From Cololabis saira (lineage: Eukaryota > Chordata > Actinopteri > Beloniformes > Belonidae): a stretch of 64,000 nt of DNA. The position numbers were made by a program, and so were the translations under genes. The notes beneath the pieces were generated by a model. It ran no database searches. It saw nothing but the letters and a program-made list of their open reading frames with translations, and was not told where the DNA came from. Location of the stretch: the NCBI RefSeq assembly GCF_033807715.1, contig NC_084599.1, positions 12,587,125-12,651,124 of the forward strand, given 5' to 3'. How positions within the stretch are numbered: position 1 is the stretch's first letter; each line of letters opens with the position of its first letter. Of this stretch, positions 1 to 12,590 are shown piece by piece.

Positions 1-854
1 ATGATAATGAGATATCGTTGAATGCATTTTATCATATTTTTTACAGTTCTGAGGACACAGAAACATTCCTGTACACAGCTGCAATCATCCCACAGCTTCA
101 ATCAGCAGCAAAATAATCAATAACTAAGTATTATTGTTTTTTTTTTATTCATAATGTCCATGTTTCATCATTTTATTACAACTTTTCAGAAGTCTAATGT
201 TACTTTGATGAAGTCAAATACTTTAACTAATAGCGTATCAGTTGTTCACATCTTATAATGATTCATCTGGGGTTGGGTCATGATCTTATGGATGTTGACA
301 AAAAAACATATTAGCTCTACATCCTGCAGAGCAATCTTGACTTCCTTTGAACTCATAAAAGTTCCATGATGCAACTTCAGCAGATTTGGCAATATGATAA
401 AGGCCTTTTCTCATACAAACTAATAATGACCTGAATAATGCAGCTGCACATGCATATAGGAACAGGTTTAGAATGTGAGTGTGAGGGAAAGAATCTGTAG
501 ACCAGAAAAACTGTGTGCAATTTACATCGTGGATCATGTCTGCATTAAGACTATGAATCCCATTTTTATGACTTACTTTCCTGCAAAAGATCCCGAGCTG
601 TGAGCTAAGATTGGTAGAAGCTAAAACAAGGATGCATCGATTAGACTTTAGAGTGAGAAGGTAAAGAGGAATGTGGGACATCAAAGTGCAGTCAAAACGC
701 ATCAAAGATTTTCAGGAAGACATTTGATTGTCTGGATGGACAATACAAAGCTTATTTCAACCAGATAGCCCCTAATCCAACCATTTAGTTCATACATTCA
801 TCCATCCAAACAAGAATACATTAGCCTGTATATCGGCGCCTTAACAAGGCAAGG
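1..854. other. intergenic, no gene seen
   Basis: AT-rich unique-looking sequence. A 139-codon minus-strand open frame (286-705) has no recognisable domain, is not flanked by convincing splice signals, and has the Cys/Phe/Leu/Ser-rich make-up of chance frames. Nothing else was supported. Confidence 0.5.
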
Positions 855-1245
855 CGAGTTTATTTGTACGGCACTTTTCATGTACAAGACAATTCAAAGT
901 GCTTTACATAAAAACATTTGAACCTGAATTGATTTTAAAAGAGTTTAAAAGCAGAATAAAATAATTGAGGAGAGACCGAAATAAGTAAAAAAAGAAAAAC
1001 ACAGATGAAATGCAAGAAACAATAATGCAGGAGTAAACTAGAAAAAGCTTTCAACCTCGATTTAAAGCAGCTGAGAGTTTCAGCCTTGATGCATTCTGGG
1101 AGTTTGTTCCACAGGTGAGGAGCATACAAGCTATAAGCTGCCTCATAATGTTTGGTTCTAAAAAAAAGTAGGCCTGACTCTGAAAACCCGAGGGTTCTGG
1201 TTTGTTCAAAATGGACCGAGCTCCAACTGGCTCCTCCCAAATTTC
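855..1245 (-). mobile_element. 3' end of a decayed non-LTR retrotransposon (LINE)
   Basis: On the minus strand, 935-1240 encodes about 75 residues resembling the extreme C-terminus of fish LINE ORF2 proteins: a block reading YAPHLWNKLPECIKAETL followed by FKSRLKAF. Downstream, at 855-925, the minus strand reads like the usual 3' tail of such elements (GTAAAGCACTTTGAATTG ... AAATAAACTCGCCTTGCC). Only the 3' end is present, as expected for a 5'-truncated insertion. The L2-like clade is my inference from remembered motif style. It is not a host gene. Confidence 0.7.
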
Positions 1246-3735
1246 TAATCTCATTACCTAACCAACCTGTGGGTGAAACACTGCATGTGTGGCAATGTTC
1301 TTACTTTCAATGCTCTTATTTCTGTTAATTTTTTTTTTTTTACTGAAGTTTTGCTAAACATTTAAGTGATTTTCAACTAGGCTTATTAAATAGGGCAATG
1401 CTAAATATGTTCCCTGACTAGGAATAAGCAGTTCTACATAATGGATGGATGAAATGGAGGAATTTTGTGTGGTTATCAGAGATAAGATCACCACAGATTA
1501 CAAAAATAGCAGAGAGAATCTTTCAGTGAAAGACTGACTGGCCTCACTCTGACATATAGAACAGATTCTGTTGTTTAACAATTCAAAATGTGTTCATTAA
1601 AAAGCCAGTGACGAGGACATAAAACATGAAGAGAAGGAAATCTCATGCTGCAGGCATGCCGCAGAGTTGTGTGTAGATTTTCTAGTATTAGTGGTTTAAT
1701 ATGCTGAATCACACTCTCTCAGCTGAAACAGATACTGAACGGTATTTGCTGTTGATTCTCAACTGGTGGGCTTGGACCCTAAAGTGAGCTGCAGGCTTGT
1801 TTTCAGTGGGTTGTGGGACTTGGCCTCAGGTAAAGGTAAAGCTCTCAGGTGGAGATTTATATTTTTGAGTCTCTTTTGAACTAATTCTCCATTGTTGCAC
1901 TTATTATTTTGTGTGTTTTGCAGGAAAAGATCAGCTGAGTCTGATAAAAATGTCTGTTTCTAGTATAGTCTGAGTCTAGTAGGCTAAATTGCTTGCTGTA
2001 TGTTCAGTTAGTGGGCACTCAGCTAAAACGATATATTCTTGAGTCTTTTTCAAACTACTTCTCAATTGTTACACTTTTTTTGTTTGTGCGTGAAAGCACG
2101 GTTTATTCTGTACAACCTGAAGTTTAAACTGCACCATCAATAAAGTGCTAACTCACTGATGCTCAGTGTTTAGCACTGTTACCAAGCCATACACAGATTC
2201 TCTGCATTAACATGTTGAATATCAAATTGTCCATGCTCAACATCACAGCCGTGAACCTTTTCCCTCCATTATCTATTGGGGGGGAAGCTGTAAAAAGTCC
2301 CGGTATGCACCCTACACCGGAAAAAAGTGCCAGGACATGAGGAGGGGAATCTACAAGTGTTGGTGCTGCATACCGGTGCATACCAGCCGACTTCAAGCAC
2401 TGGTTGTCAATTATCTTTAAAAAAAGAAACAGATACCTACAGAGGTGCTGTTGAAATGTTTTACAAGTTTAACTAATTTTTGAGGCAGCATGTATATAAT
2501 GTCATTATTTATTCCTTATTATGGCTCCCATCCAGACAGTGTCTCTTTCAGGGAAGGCCTTGCATATTTGCATATTTGCATTGCTAAATAACATACTGCA
2601 TCCGTCACAAGAGCATGGCTTTGCAGGAGAAGAGTCTGGCTTCTGAACTGACCTGCCTGCAGTCCAAACTTTTCACCAATAGAAAACATTTGACCTATTT
2701 TGAAATAAAAAAAATACAGCAATGAAGGCCCAGGACTGCTGAGCAGCTACTGTAGAATCCTACATCGAACAAGAATGGGACAATATTCCTCTCCTTAATC
2801 TCTGTAAAGGATCTCTCTTACCAGATGTTTACAGGCAGTTAATAAAAGAACAGAGGTAAACATCACTATGTTCCAACTTTTTTTTTATGTGTTACCACCA
2901 TCAAATTTAAAATTAGTTAATATTTTACATGAAACAACAAAATGTCTTAGAATCAACATCTGGCATCAGACATCAAGACATCGGAATCACAACTTTTTTT
3001 GGCCTTTTGGTTGTAGTTATCCTGTACTTGATCAAAATGCAAATTTACATATATTCATGACACATAACAATTGTCAGGGTGTGGATGAGTAAAAAAAAAA
3101 AAAAAACTAGGTTCATTAAACAAAATCCGCTGCAATGCGAGAAAAACCAAGAAACAAAACCGAGAACACAAAACCTGAAAAAAAAAACAGAACTAACTAG
3201 GATGATGAACATGAGGAGTAGAACAGTACGGATCCACAGGGAGCAAGGGAAAAGTCAAGGTATGCACAGAGGGCTTGAGGAGACACAGGACCAAACAATC
3301 AGGGCAGATGGGAACAAGCAAAGTCAAGACAAAACTTAAACACAAAGACATGGGGTTTCAAAATAAAACTGGAACCTAAAAATACAAAAACTGTGACAAA
3401 AACCCCAAACTGTGATTTAAACCTAAAACAGGGACGAGAATGTCTATACATGACAACATTGGTGACATTTCAAAAGGTGCATCTTGTCTTTACAAGAAAC
3501 CAAAAGCCTTGCAGCTTCTGCTGGAATGTTTTATGAACAACAGTGGGACAACCGCCTTTTGAGGCAACAGGTACGTATGGTGATTATATATTCCTTCATT
3601 TGACATCCTCCATTTGATATGGTCAAAAACATTTGTGTTTAAGATGTGAACGACTATGTGAGTTTTGTGTGTCTGAGTGCGTAAACTGATCTTGCATCTA
3701 TCACTGGGTGTATGAAATGGAAAGTACGTAGATTA
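1246..3735. other. intergenic, no gene seen
   Basis: AT-rich non-repetitive sequence. Short open frames (for example 2163-2396 minus and 3079-3339 plus) are lysine-rich or low-complexity and lack domains or splice context. 3095-3110 is a poly(A) run. Confidence 0.45.
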
Positions 3736-3778
3736 ATATCATAAACCATTTCCTGAGTTAAGAAATGGTTTATGATAT
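3736..3778. repeat. 17-bp perfect hairpin with 9-nt loop
   Basis: ATATCATAAACCATTTC at 3736-3752 is the exact reverse complement of 3762-3778, separated by CTGAGTTAA. No poly(T) tail or promoter is apparent, so it is recorded only as a small inverted repeat. Confidence 0.8.
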
Positions 3779-4144
3779 TCAGATATGAAGTGTCTGAACT
3801 CAATATAATAAAAAACAAGTTTATTTCAACAGAAACATTTAGAATCAAGTGATACTGAAGTGAACTGGGCTGCTGCCTCACTTAATAATTTATCGATAAA
3901 AAAACTTCTTGTAACCATGCACAGATATTTAATTTAAAAAAACATATCATTTTTATGTACTGTTGTATATTTTATTCTAAAAGTCCAAGGCATTTTACCG
4001 TACTCAAACATGTTAAACTATTGTGTTTACAAGTCAGTTGAGTTCTTTGCTGCATTCTCACACAACCATCACAAGAAGGCAGTGTTGTCATTTCTGTTGA
4101 GCTGATGAAAAGAAAAGACTACACACTTACTGAGAAAGCTTTAG

Positions 4145-4150
4145 TTTATT
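4145..4150 (-). terminator. candidate poly(A) signal of the serine protease gene
   Basis: The plus strand reads TTTATT, giving AATAAA on the minus strand about 470 nt after the protease stop codon at 4620-4622. It is the first canonical hexamer I saw downstream of the gene. The implied 3'UTR is plausible but not proven. Confidence 0.4.
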
Positions 4151-4619
4151 TCTTGCATTAACACGATACATGACGAATAGAAAATGTGAAATACACCTTC
4201 TAAGATCAACAGGAGCATATTTTTTTTAAAAAAGCATTGAGCCTGTGAACCATGACTGTCTTAAAGTGGAGCTTTGAGAAATGTGGTTTAAATTGCATAT
4301 TTGCTTAAAAGACCCTTTTGTTAGAAATCAAAAAAAAATTACCTGTTGTGTTCTTTACCTTCTGTAATATTCAAATAAATTGAAAGGTTTCTTGCGTAAA
4401 ATTTAAAACATTCAACTATAAAGTAATCTGACTCTATTTTTACATTGTTTTCCCCAACTAATGAAATGTAGATTTTGTTTGTAAAATATGACATAGTTAA
4501 ACTACACTACTTTTAACTCGGAGATAGCTTTATATCATTAGTAAAGTGTATCAGAGATTGACTGATATATAAAAACTAAAATCCCATGTTCTTATTGAAT
4601 TGGTCAGCTGTTCAAAGCC

Positions 4620-6248
4620 TTAACCTTTCTGAGAGCCTTTAGTTGTTGAAGTGATCCACCTTCTGTAATCAGGGATCTTAGCAAACCTATAGAGTGGTGG
4701 AGCATCTGAGCTGGAATTGAACATGGATGACACGACCCCGTATGCCTTCACACCATCACAGACCAATGGACCTCCAGAGTCTCCCTAAAACGAAATACAC
4801 AGCATATAATGATCACTTCATTAGTGAAACCGTTATCTTTATGGAAGAGTTTGCTTTTCCATATCAAGCTTTTTAAAAAGTACATACCTCACGTGGTCCA
4901 GTCTTTCCTTCAGAACAGTAAGAGTTTTGCTTTGCACAGCGAACGTTGTCAATCAGTGTTACATTGACTTCCCTGAGGATGGTCGACATTTGCTTAGTGC
5001 CGTCATGAAGTCCCCAGCCGGAGACTACACACGATTTTGGCAGAGATCCATCGTCGTGGTCTGCAAGTTCAATGGGCTTCACGTTTTTGTCGAACTGGGC
5101 CTTGGAACTCAGCTTTAAGAATCAATCAGAAATAAAAAAAATATGAATACAAGTGTGATACTTTGGCTTCATCAGTACACATTCTACTACTAATGTAACA
5201 CTGTAAAAAAAAAAAAAAAAACAACTGAAAAGCCTTTGTTGTTTCTGTTCATGGGTGTTCTTACCTTAAGGAGCATTACATCATTCACATATTGAGTTTT
5301 ATTAAAGTCATTACGTGGAAATGCCTGCTCCACAGTTATAGTCTGTACACCCTTGTCATCATATACGTAATGAAGTCCAAGTTTAACAACATAAGTCCTG
5401 TAACGATACAAGAACAAATAATGTTAAATTCTGCTGCATCACACCAGGTTGTATCATCAGGGCGGGAATTGCAGGCATCATATCTGTCCATAGATTAACA
5501 AGCAGCATGTTAAACTGACTTGGCTTGGCAGTGGGCTGCAGTCATCACGAAATCCTCATTCAGTAGAAATCCACCACAGTATTTTTTATCCCCGTTTGAC
5601 ATGTACATCTCCACAAGGACCATGTATGGCCTGCTATGTGGCGCTGCTTCATGACCTCCAATGATTAGGCCTGCATCACCTGGAGAAAAGAAAAATAACA
5701 TTTAAGTAAAAAGGCATCACTAATATTGTCAATTGGTCAATTGCTTGACTCGTTATATTGTCTTATAACACATAAAGAAGTAGAACTTAAGAAAACCTGA
5801 CTGAGTAATTTCTACTGATCAGTTTAATTCTGTCAAACTGTAAGCCTGTGCATTATCATGAAAGAAAATCTGAACTTGGGAAGAAAGAAAGCAAGATGCA
5901 TTTTTTTTCCATTTGCTACTTTTCTTTCTTCTTCTTCTTCTTCTTCTTCTTCTTCTTCTTCTTCTTCTTCTTCTTCTTCTTCTTCTTCTTCTTCTTCTTC
6001 TTCTTCTTCTTCTTCTTCTTCTTCTTCTTCTTCTTCTTCTTCTTCTTCTTCTTCTTCTTCTTCTTCTTCTTCTTCTTCTTCTTCTTCTTCTTCTTCTTCT
6101 TCTTCTTCTTCTTCTTCTTCTTCTTCTTCTTCTTCTTCTTCTTCTTCTTCTTCTTCTTCTTCAGATTCTAAGAATGAGAGAATAACTCACCATAATCATG
6201 AAGTGTGAGCACCATGATCACTAGTGCCAGTTTGCAGGGGGTCAACAT
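4620..6248 (-). CDS. granzyme/chymase-like serine protease, complete, 5 exons
   Basis: Spliced coding exons on the minus strand are 6191-6248, 5520-5679, 5265-5397, 4888-5112 and 4620-4784. All junctions are GT-AG and the frame is continuous: 741 nt, 246 residues. Residues 1-20 form a signal peptide, followed by a very short propeptide and the mature start IIGG at residue 25. The S1-family triad is intact: His69 (TAAHC), Asp112 (NDVMLLK) and Ser195 (GDSGGP). Six mature cysteines fit the three disulfides 42-58, 136-201 and 168-182. The 191-220 pair is absent, which is the hallmark of the granzyme/chymase/cathepsin G group. The residue six before the catalytic serine is Gly, not Asp, so trypsin-like specificity is unlikely. 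The five-exon layout, with each catalytic residue on its own exon, is standard for this family. It is expected to be secreted or stored in granules of haematopoietic cells (family knowledge). The exact orthologue (granzyme, mast-cell protease or duodenase-like) cannot be fixed by eye. Confidence 0.93.
5926..6162. repeat. (TTC)n microsatellite, about 79 units
   Basis: Uninterrupted TTC trinucleotide tract of about 237 bp inside intron 1 (5680-6190) of the minus-strand protease gene, so the transcript reads (GAA)n. The tract creates long artificial poly-Phe, poly-Ser and poly-Leu frames that are not genes. Confidence 0.97.
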
Positions 6249-9185
6249 GGTGGGATCACCGTCAAGCTGAGCTGCAGTACTGAACAGAAATAACACACAT
6301 GGCTGATCGTTTTTAAGTGATTGGTGCTTCCGTCTGTTAGCGTGAAACGGAAGTGGAGTTTGAAGATGATTCAGATGATGTGGCTTCGAAGCACATTCAG
6401 AGAGAGCATTTTCAGTATGTCACAGTCAAAGCCAGATAGTAAAAACTGACTTTCTTTTGACCACAATGACTCCTTTATACAACAATGCATCTAGTTATTA
6501 TTTTTATTATTATTATTGTTATTATTATATTATTATTGTTGTTGTTGTTATTAAAAATAACAATAATAGTAATGTTATATATATTAGTAATGCAATAATA
6601 GTAATGCAGCCTTTTTTGTTTTTCCTTTTTTTTAAATAAACATACTAATTTGGGAGAGTTTTCATCACTGCATTTTGCTCATTTCTGAAATCTTGGGTGA
6701 ATAATATTCTGTGAGTAATGCATTTGCCTGCACAGGATTTGCAACATAAATGCCTTGGCATGGTCTCATATTTCCATAAATTTACATTGCATGAAAAACC
6801 ACGTCTCAAGTAGAAACTGACCACAAGTGAACTTGTAATGGACTTTAACGGTGCATGCCTGAGGATAAATCAGACCAGTGTAGTGAGTTGTATATATAAT
6901 TGGTTTTCATTTATCCACTGATGCTTCTGTGGTATTGCTCACAGAATCAAAGATCTATGTTGTCATTTAATGTGTAAAAGCCCTGCTTGTTTCAGAGGAG
7001 CTTTTGCATCTGTCACACTTATTTTAATGATAAAACGTCATGAGACGCTACATAAAAGTAAGGTTTTTTTCTCAAAGTGTGGTTCGTAGACCTTGAAGTG
7101 GATTGCAACCTCAGAGCTATCAATGTACAGTAACAAAGTTTTAGGATCCTGTCAGAGAGAAATAAGACTACATCATAACCATTGTATTAATTGAATGATT
7201 TTTCAGTTGTTGTTTTTTTTTTTTTGGTTGAGGCTCAACTTGAGGTTCTCTGTCTGAAAAATGTGTGGTTTAGAAATAAAATGATATAAATACAGGGATA
7301 CGCAGTTGAAGGAGGACTGTATTGAGTATATGCCTGGATTTTCGCGACCAGTAAAAAAAAAAAAGAAAAAAAAAAGAGACCTTTTGCTCCAACTGATGTT
7401 GATAAAACTGTGAGAAGCCTTGAGGAAATCTGTAACACTGAGAATGTTCATGCAGCTTCCTGACCACAGTGTACTGATACGTCTGGCATATTGCTTGTGG
7501 AGTCTAGACACAAGTATTTCTCTGTTATATCTTTCTCATAAACCTTGTTGTAATTGTTTTCAGTGATGTACAAAAACATTTGAATGTGTTGGAGAAAGAC
7601 GACAAAGTTGGGGGGGGGGGTACAGGGAAAGGAGACAACAAAACCAATTTGAGGATGTGAGCGCCTGGAGTCCAGGGCACTAATGGGAATTACAGGACGA
7701 CGTGCAGAAAGGAACTTGTTTGGTAAAAATGGGGCTTTTACCGTTAGCCTGTCACTTTTATGAGGAGCACGTGGCTGAGAGGACTGGCTGGTTAAGCCAT
7801 TGAACACAGCAACAAGGAACGAAGGAATGTGATAGCAGCCATCAATCAGAGAACAAATTGCATGTTTATTAAGAAGAAAGGAAAATGATAACAATAAAAC
7901 TAACAGGCAGACAGAAAATAAATTCCCTGAACGCTCACAATAGATCAAACTTGTGTATTTAACTGAAATTACATATGGTAGCAGAAATGTATATTCTGAG
8001 AGCTACACTAATATGACACGGACTGCATTTAGCAATCACCTTGATATTAGCTGATCTGTGTCTGTGCTTAAAATTATACCTATTGCACAATTATGGTTTA
8101 CCATCTTATAAAACCATTCTCTTCAGTGTTATTGCACATTGCTCCATGAAGAGTGAGTCCCAGTAGTTCTTTCCCACGACGTTAATTGAACTCTGTAAGA
8201 CGTAGGAGAATATTTCCTTTACTGTTGGGGTAATGCAGCACATCTACTGACCCAAAGAAAGTCAGACACGTCAGCTGGGTTTGTAACTGTCTTTCATGGA
8301 TGAGCTCCGGCGACCACAGTAGATAGGACTGCAGCAGTCTGAGAGGGGCCTGCAGACCCCACCTTGGGGTCTCTTACAGTACAGGCTGTACTCTCAGGTG
8401 GGCTCCACTGTCCGACACAGAAAGAATGTAAAGACATGTAAATGAAAGCATCCAGACATTACCTCACCATCTTTAATTAATGCTATTCTGCAATAAATCT
8501 GCACTGAGGAGCAAAAGTGTGCGTTCTCCTCTCTTGTTTTTTCCTGGTGCTATTCTGACACCGACATTTAGTATCAATAACCAACTCCACTATGTTCACT
8601 TTGTGCCACGTTAATTAAACAACAATAATAATGTTTTGGTTATGTCGTGTCTATGTCGCCAGGCATTCTTTTGTGTTTCGTGCTTCGCTTCTTATTTCCA
8701 GATCTGACTTTAGACACCATGAGCAATTTGCTGCCATTTTACAAAACACATGCAAAAACAGTATTAGGAAGCTCCTTAATGAAACGTTGAGCCCAACTTC
8801 TTTTTAGTGCAATAAAACATTTGCTACTTCACTTGAGTTTGACGGTGACTAATAACTACAAAAAACATACATTGTGAGTTATTTATTGCATACAGATCTA
8901 TTCACAATTTTTTTTTTTCAATAGTTATGTATCTTTGTCAAGAAAGATCACTAGAAAACATGTTTTCTTAAGAAATACTTGCTTCCTTGAAGATTTCTTG
9001 ATCTGTAACTCAAACATCCAGTTTAGACTTTAGACTAAGTATTCTTTGCATCATTTTCTTCTAGCGTGTTAATGCAATACTGATACTGTGCTAAAGATTA
9101 TCAATACCAGTGTAAGGGTCTCTACAGTTTTAAATTTAATTTAATTCAAAGCAGCTTTTTAATGTTATCTACTATAGTTAATGTG
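6249..9185. other. intergenic, low-complexity patches, no gene seen
   Basis: Upstream flank of the protease gene, presumably holding its promoter. 6493-6610 is an ATT/GTT-rich low-complexity stretch. A 166-codon minus-strand frame (7448-7948) runs through a G10 homopolymer at about 7611-7620 and has no domain. The rest is AT-rich and unremarkable. Confidence 0.45.
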
Positions 9186-9380
9186 ATCCATCCATCCATC
9201 CATCCATCCATCCATCCATCCATCCATCCACCCATCCATCCATCCACCCATCCATCCATCCATCCAGCCATCCATTATTTTTTAACCCGTTTATAACTTG
9301 TCAGGGTTACAAGGGTCTGCTGGAGCTGTCTTTGGGTGAAAAGCAGGGGTACACCTGGACGGGTCATTTTTGTTCCTCCA
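9186..9380. repeat. (ATCC)n microsatellite attached to a decayed interspersed repeat
   Basis: 9186-9274 is an imperfect CCAT/ATCC tetranucleotide array. Directly after it, 9275-9380 contains GTCAGGGTTACAAGGGTCTG and GGTACACCTGGACGGGTC, wording I recognise from a very common teleost interspersed repeat that usually carries such an ATCC array at one end. Short related pieces occur at 12512-12590 and about 44900-44930. Confidence 0.65.
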
Positions 9381-12300
9381 GTGCTACAGAAATAGTTCTG
9401 GCAGCAAAAAGAGCCAACATATCAACTGCAAACTGAAACAGAACTATCTACAAGTCACAAGGGTAAAGCCTGTGTCATTTTCCATTGATGCTGTAACACT
9501 GACTAACTTTCTTTCTTTTTGAAATATTGATTCTGCCTCTGATCTCATATCTGTTGAAAGGAAACCAAACGAGCCACGTAAACATGCAGTCACTCAGATA
9601 GCAATGCATTCGTTATCAGAATCCCCCGTCTCAAGATGAAAATATTAAAAAAAATAGTTTTTTTTTTCTTTTTTACCAAGCTGGTTCAAAGGTTTCTGTG
9701 TTTGAAACATGTCTTTACTTGTAAAGAAACAAATTATATCAGATATAATCAAAATTATCATTACTATGAACTTTTAGCTTAATATCTAATCAACGCTCAA
9801 TTGTATCAGAAGCAAGAAAGTCTGTGATGAGGTTTGTGATGAGAGTCCTCAGCTGTGTGCTTCAGAGCCGGTAATTCACACGCTCATTTTAAAGATTTTG
9901 AACCACTGTTTTCACAGATGGAAAAAAAAAAGAAAAGAATGCTGTGCAAGAAGAGAGAGCTGGCCGTTGAGGCCTGGAAAGTGTCTGAAAGAAGAGAAAG
10001 AATAGAAAACATTCTCAAGTGCACCTGTGATTTCTATAAAACCCTTTTCCTCCAAGTCAGGCTCTGGCCGCTTATCCACGTTGGAAGTTTGACATGTGCT
10101 TCTCCAACAAACTGACCCCTAACCCTGTACATTATAAATAAAACAAGTACAAATTAGTTTCCAAAAATATTTGGATGTCTTCAATGTAGATTTTTGTTTT
10201 TTCTTTTTTTATACACTCAGGAACACAACTTTTGGAGAAGTCATGTGATCTTGAAACACAGCTTGTTCTGGAACTATACAAAGATGATGGGGTTGTTTCT
10301 CTAACACGTCAGTAACATGAGGGATTATTGAAGAAAAGAGTGAAAGAATTTAAACCTGAATGCTCTCTGGAGTCCAGGCCTGTCACAGCTGGAAATATCT
10401 GAAATGCGAAATAAACAAGATCAAATAAGAATATGGGAAAATACTTTCTTCAAGACTGCAGCCACTGGTCTCTTTGAATCCCTATGTTTCACATAGTTTA
10501 GTTAAAAAATAGATGACATTTCCCCAAAAAACTGATAAATAAATGTGTTTTTATTTGTATAATATATATACTTTCTCACCACTTTCAATTCATATAATCT
10601 TTAATATTTTTTTATTTATCTTGAATGTGCAGCAAAGACGTCACCAAACCAACCAAATTCACTGAAAGTTCTTCACATTTTTATTCCACATACCAACTAA
10701 ATGTCATCATAATGCAACTGCACATTGCTATGATCAGTAAAGTTGAAATCCATTTAAGCGTTATACAGCTTTCTGGCCATAAAAGCCCGGAATGAATAAA
10801 AAAGGAGAATCATTTCCACTCCAAAAACTCCACTGAAATAGCATGAATAGATATTGTGAATCTGATATAAACATGTCAGATCAAGGTAAATATTTGCATA
10901 CCAGGCACATGTGATGCATGTTCGGTGGACACATTAGAAGCTGACAAGAAATTTAAGAGACCTTAGTTTCCCACCACTGACCAATATTTGTCTGATGCAA
11001 ACTTCGGCTTGTGAGCTGAAAGTCCATCTAACCACACTGACCAAGGCTCCAGGACGTTAGATCTTATGATTCAAACATGTATGGCCTTATGATGACTTAT
11101 CGTTCTTCTGCTTGTTTGACAGGCTTCTGTGATGAGTGTGCTGCACTTCTCAAGCATCATATCTTCACACATCGTCTATAGTTTCCTCTTGCAGTTTTGT
11201 TCACGAAACATAGTTAGTCATTACAGTCATATAAGTTCAGTCACAATGCTGATGCAAACACTGAAACCAGAGAATAATGAGGGAGAAAGCGTTTGACTTA
11301 GCTTTGAGTGACATGAATTTTGTCAGCACTTTGAGTGTTTTTTTTCTGTTCTGCTTGAACCATTTTAATCTAAAAACCATATGCTGCAGATCCACTCTGG
11401 GCATGGGATTCATATTTAGATGTATCAGATTTAAACCAGTATAATGAGAAGATGGGAATTCCAAAATAACAGGGCGCATTTTCTTTTTGAGGTAAAGTGA
11501 TATCCTCCACTAAGTTTCCGTGTCTTGAAGCCGTGCTTGAACGTGTCAGAAGTTAGGAAATGCATCAAACTTCCCTGTGATCATTCAATAAACAGTATGT
11601 TCTTATTAGGAATGTATGCTTAAGCTTGTCACGACTTCTTAAATCAACTATGTTGGAGTAAAGTGGACGCTGAAATTGAAAGTATTTCTGTTCTTTGGCA
11701 TGTATGTAGTTATGTTTTTGTATTTTAAATTTTGGATTAAGGGCTCTTTAACACCCAACTCTTTCAGCCCAGGCATTTTACCTTGATCTACATGAGAAAC
11801 TCAAACTATAGATGTAATCTTAGTCCTGGTTAAACTGCAGTACAGTTTGATTTAGGATGTAAAAAGATATTTTTGGAGAATTTTCTTGGATGCTGCCATG
11901 GTTGGCTGTTGTTAAAGGAATGAACAAAAAGTGCTCTCTGCTTTAAGCATGCAACTGTAAATTAAACCAAAGAATCGCTGAGTGCCGTCTATCGGAGAGA
12001 CAATAATGTTCGTGCTTTAGTCAGGTTTGGGAAGCTGGCTTATGGTTTACTGGCAAATAGTAGCAGAGCTGATCATTTAGATTTAGTTTTGACATTTACT
12101 AATAAACATCTGCTGATGAAGTTTACTCTCAGGTTCTGTGAAAAATGTGTTTCCATACCATATATTAAGGGTATGATGAAGACCTTGAGGTGGTTTTCAC
12201 ATGCTTATCAAAGCCAGATTGGTCATAATTAAAAAAAAAAACAAATGAAAGTAGAATAAATTAAATTGCTTAGTCACTTAAGACTAACACTTCTCATAAC

Positions 12301-12511
12301 TTATTTTTTCTGGTATTTACACAAAAGGAGAATCTCTTCCTTCACACATCTTCTCCTCTCAATATTGTGCAACAATTGTGAATTCCCCATTCTGCATCTA
12401 TAACAGATATATCAGCCACAAAACTGAAGACTTGCTTTTTCCGGTGCTAAATATGACAAATGAACTGTGAAATTCACATGAAAAGCACAGTATAATATCC
12501 GTGCACTTCCT
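9381..12511. other. intergenic, no gene seen
   Basis: AT-rich sequence. Open frames at 9855-10115 (plus) and 11237-11479 (minus) have no recognisable domain or convincing exon borders. No inverted or tandem repeat of note. Confidence 0.4.
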
Positions 12512-12590
12512 TCTGTGCAGGGTCACAGGGCTCTGCTGGAGCTGATCACTACCGACTTTAGGTGAAAGGCAGGTTACATCCCGGACAGGT
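12512..12590. repeat. fragment of the same interspersed repeat as at 9.3 kb
   Basis: Contains GCAGGGTCACAGGGCTCTGC and a downstream GTGAAAGGCAGGTTACATCC, parallel to 9297-9365. Only about 80 bp remain. Confidence 0.5.

Noticed and set aside
5848..6208. Long plus-strand frames of poly-Phe, poly-Ser and poly-Leu
   Set aside because: Pure translation of the TTC microsatellite inside a protease intron.
7448..7948. 166-codon minus-strand frame, one of the longest non-repetitive frames outside the CILP-like gene
   Set aside because: No recognisable domain, passes through a G homopolymer, hydrophobic chance-like composition, no splice context.
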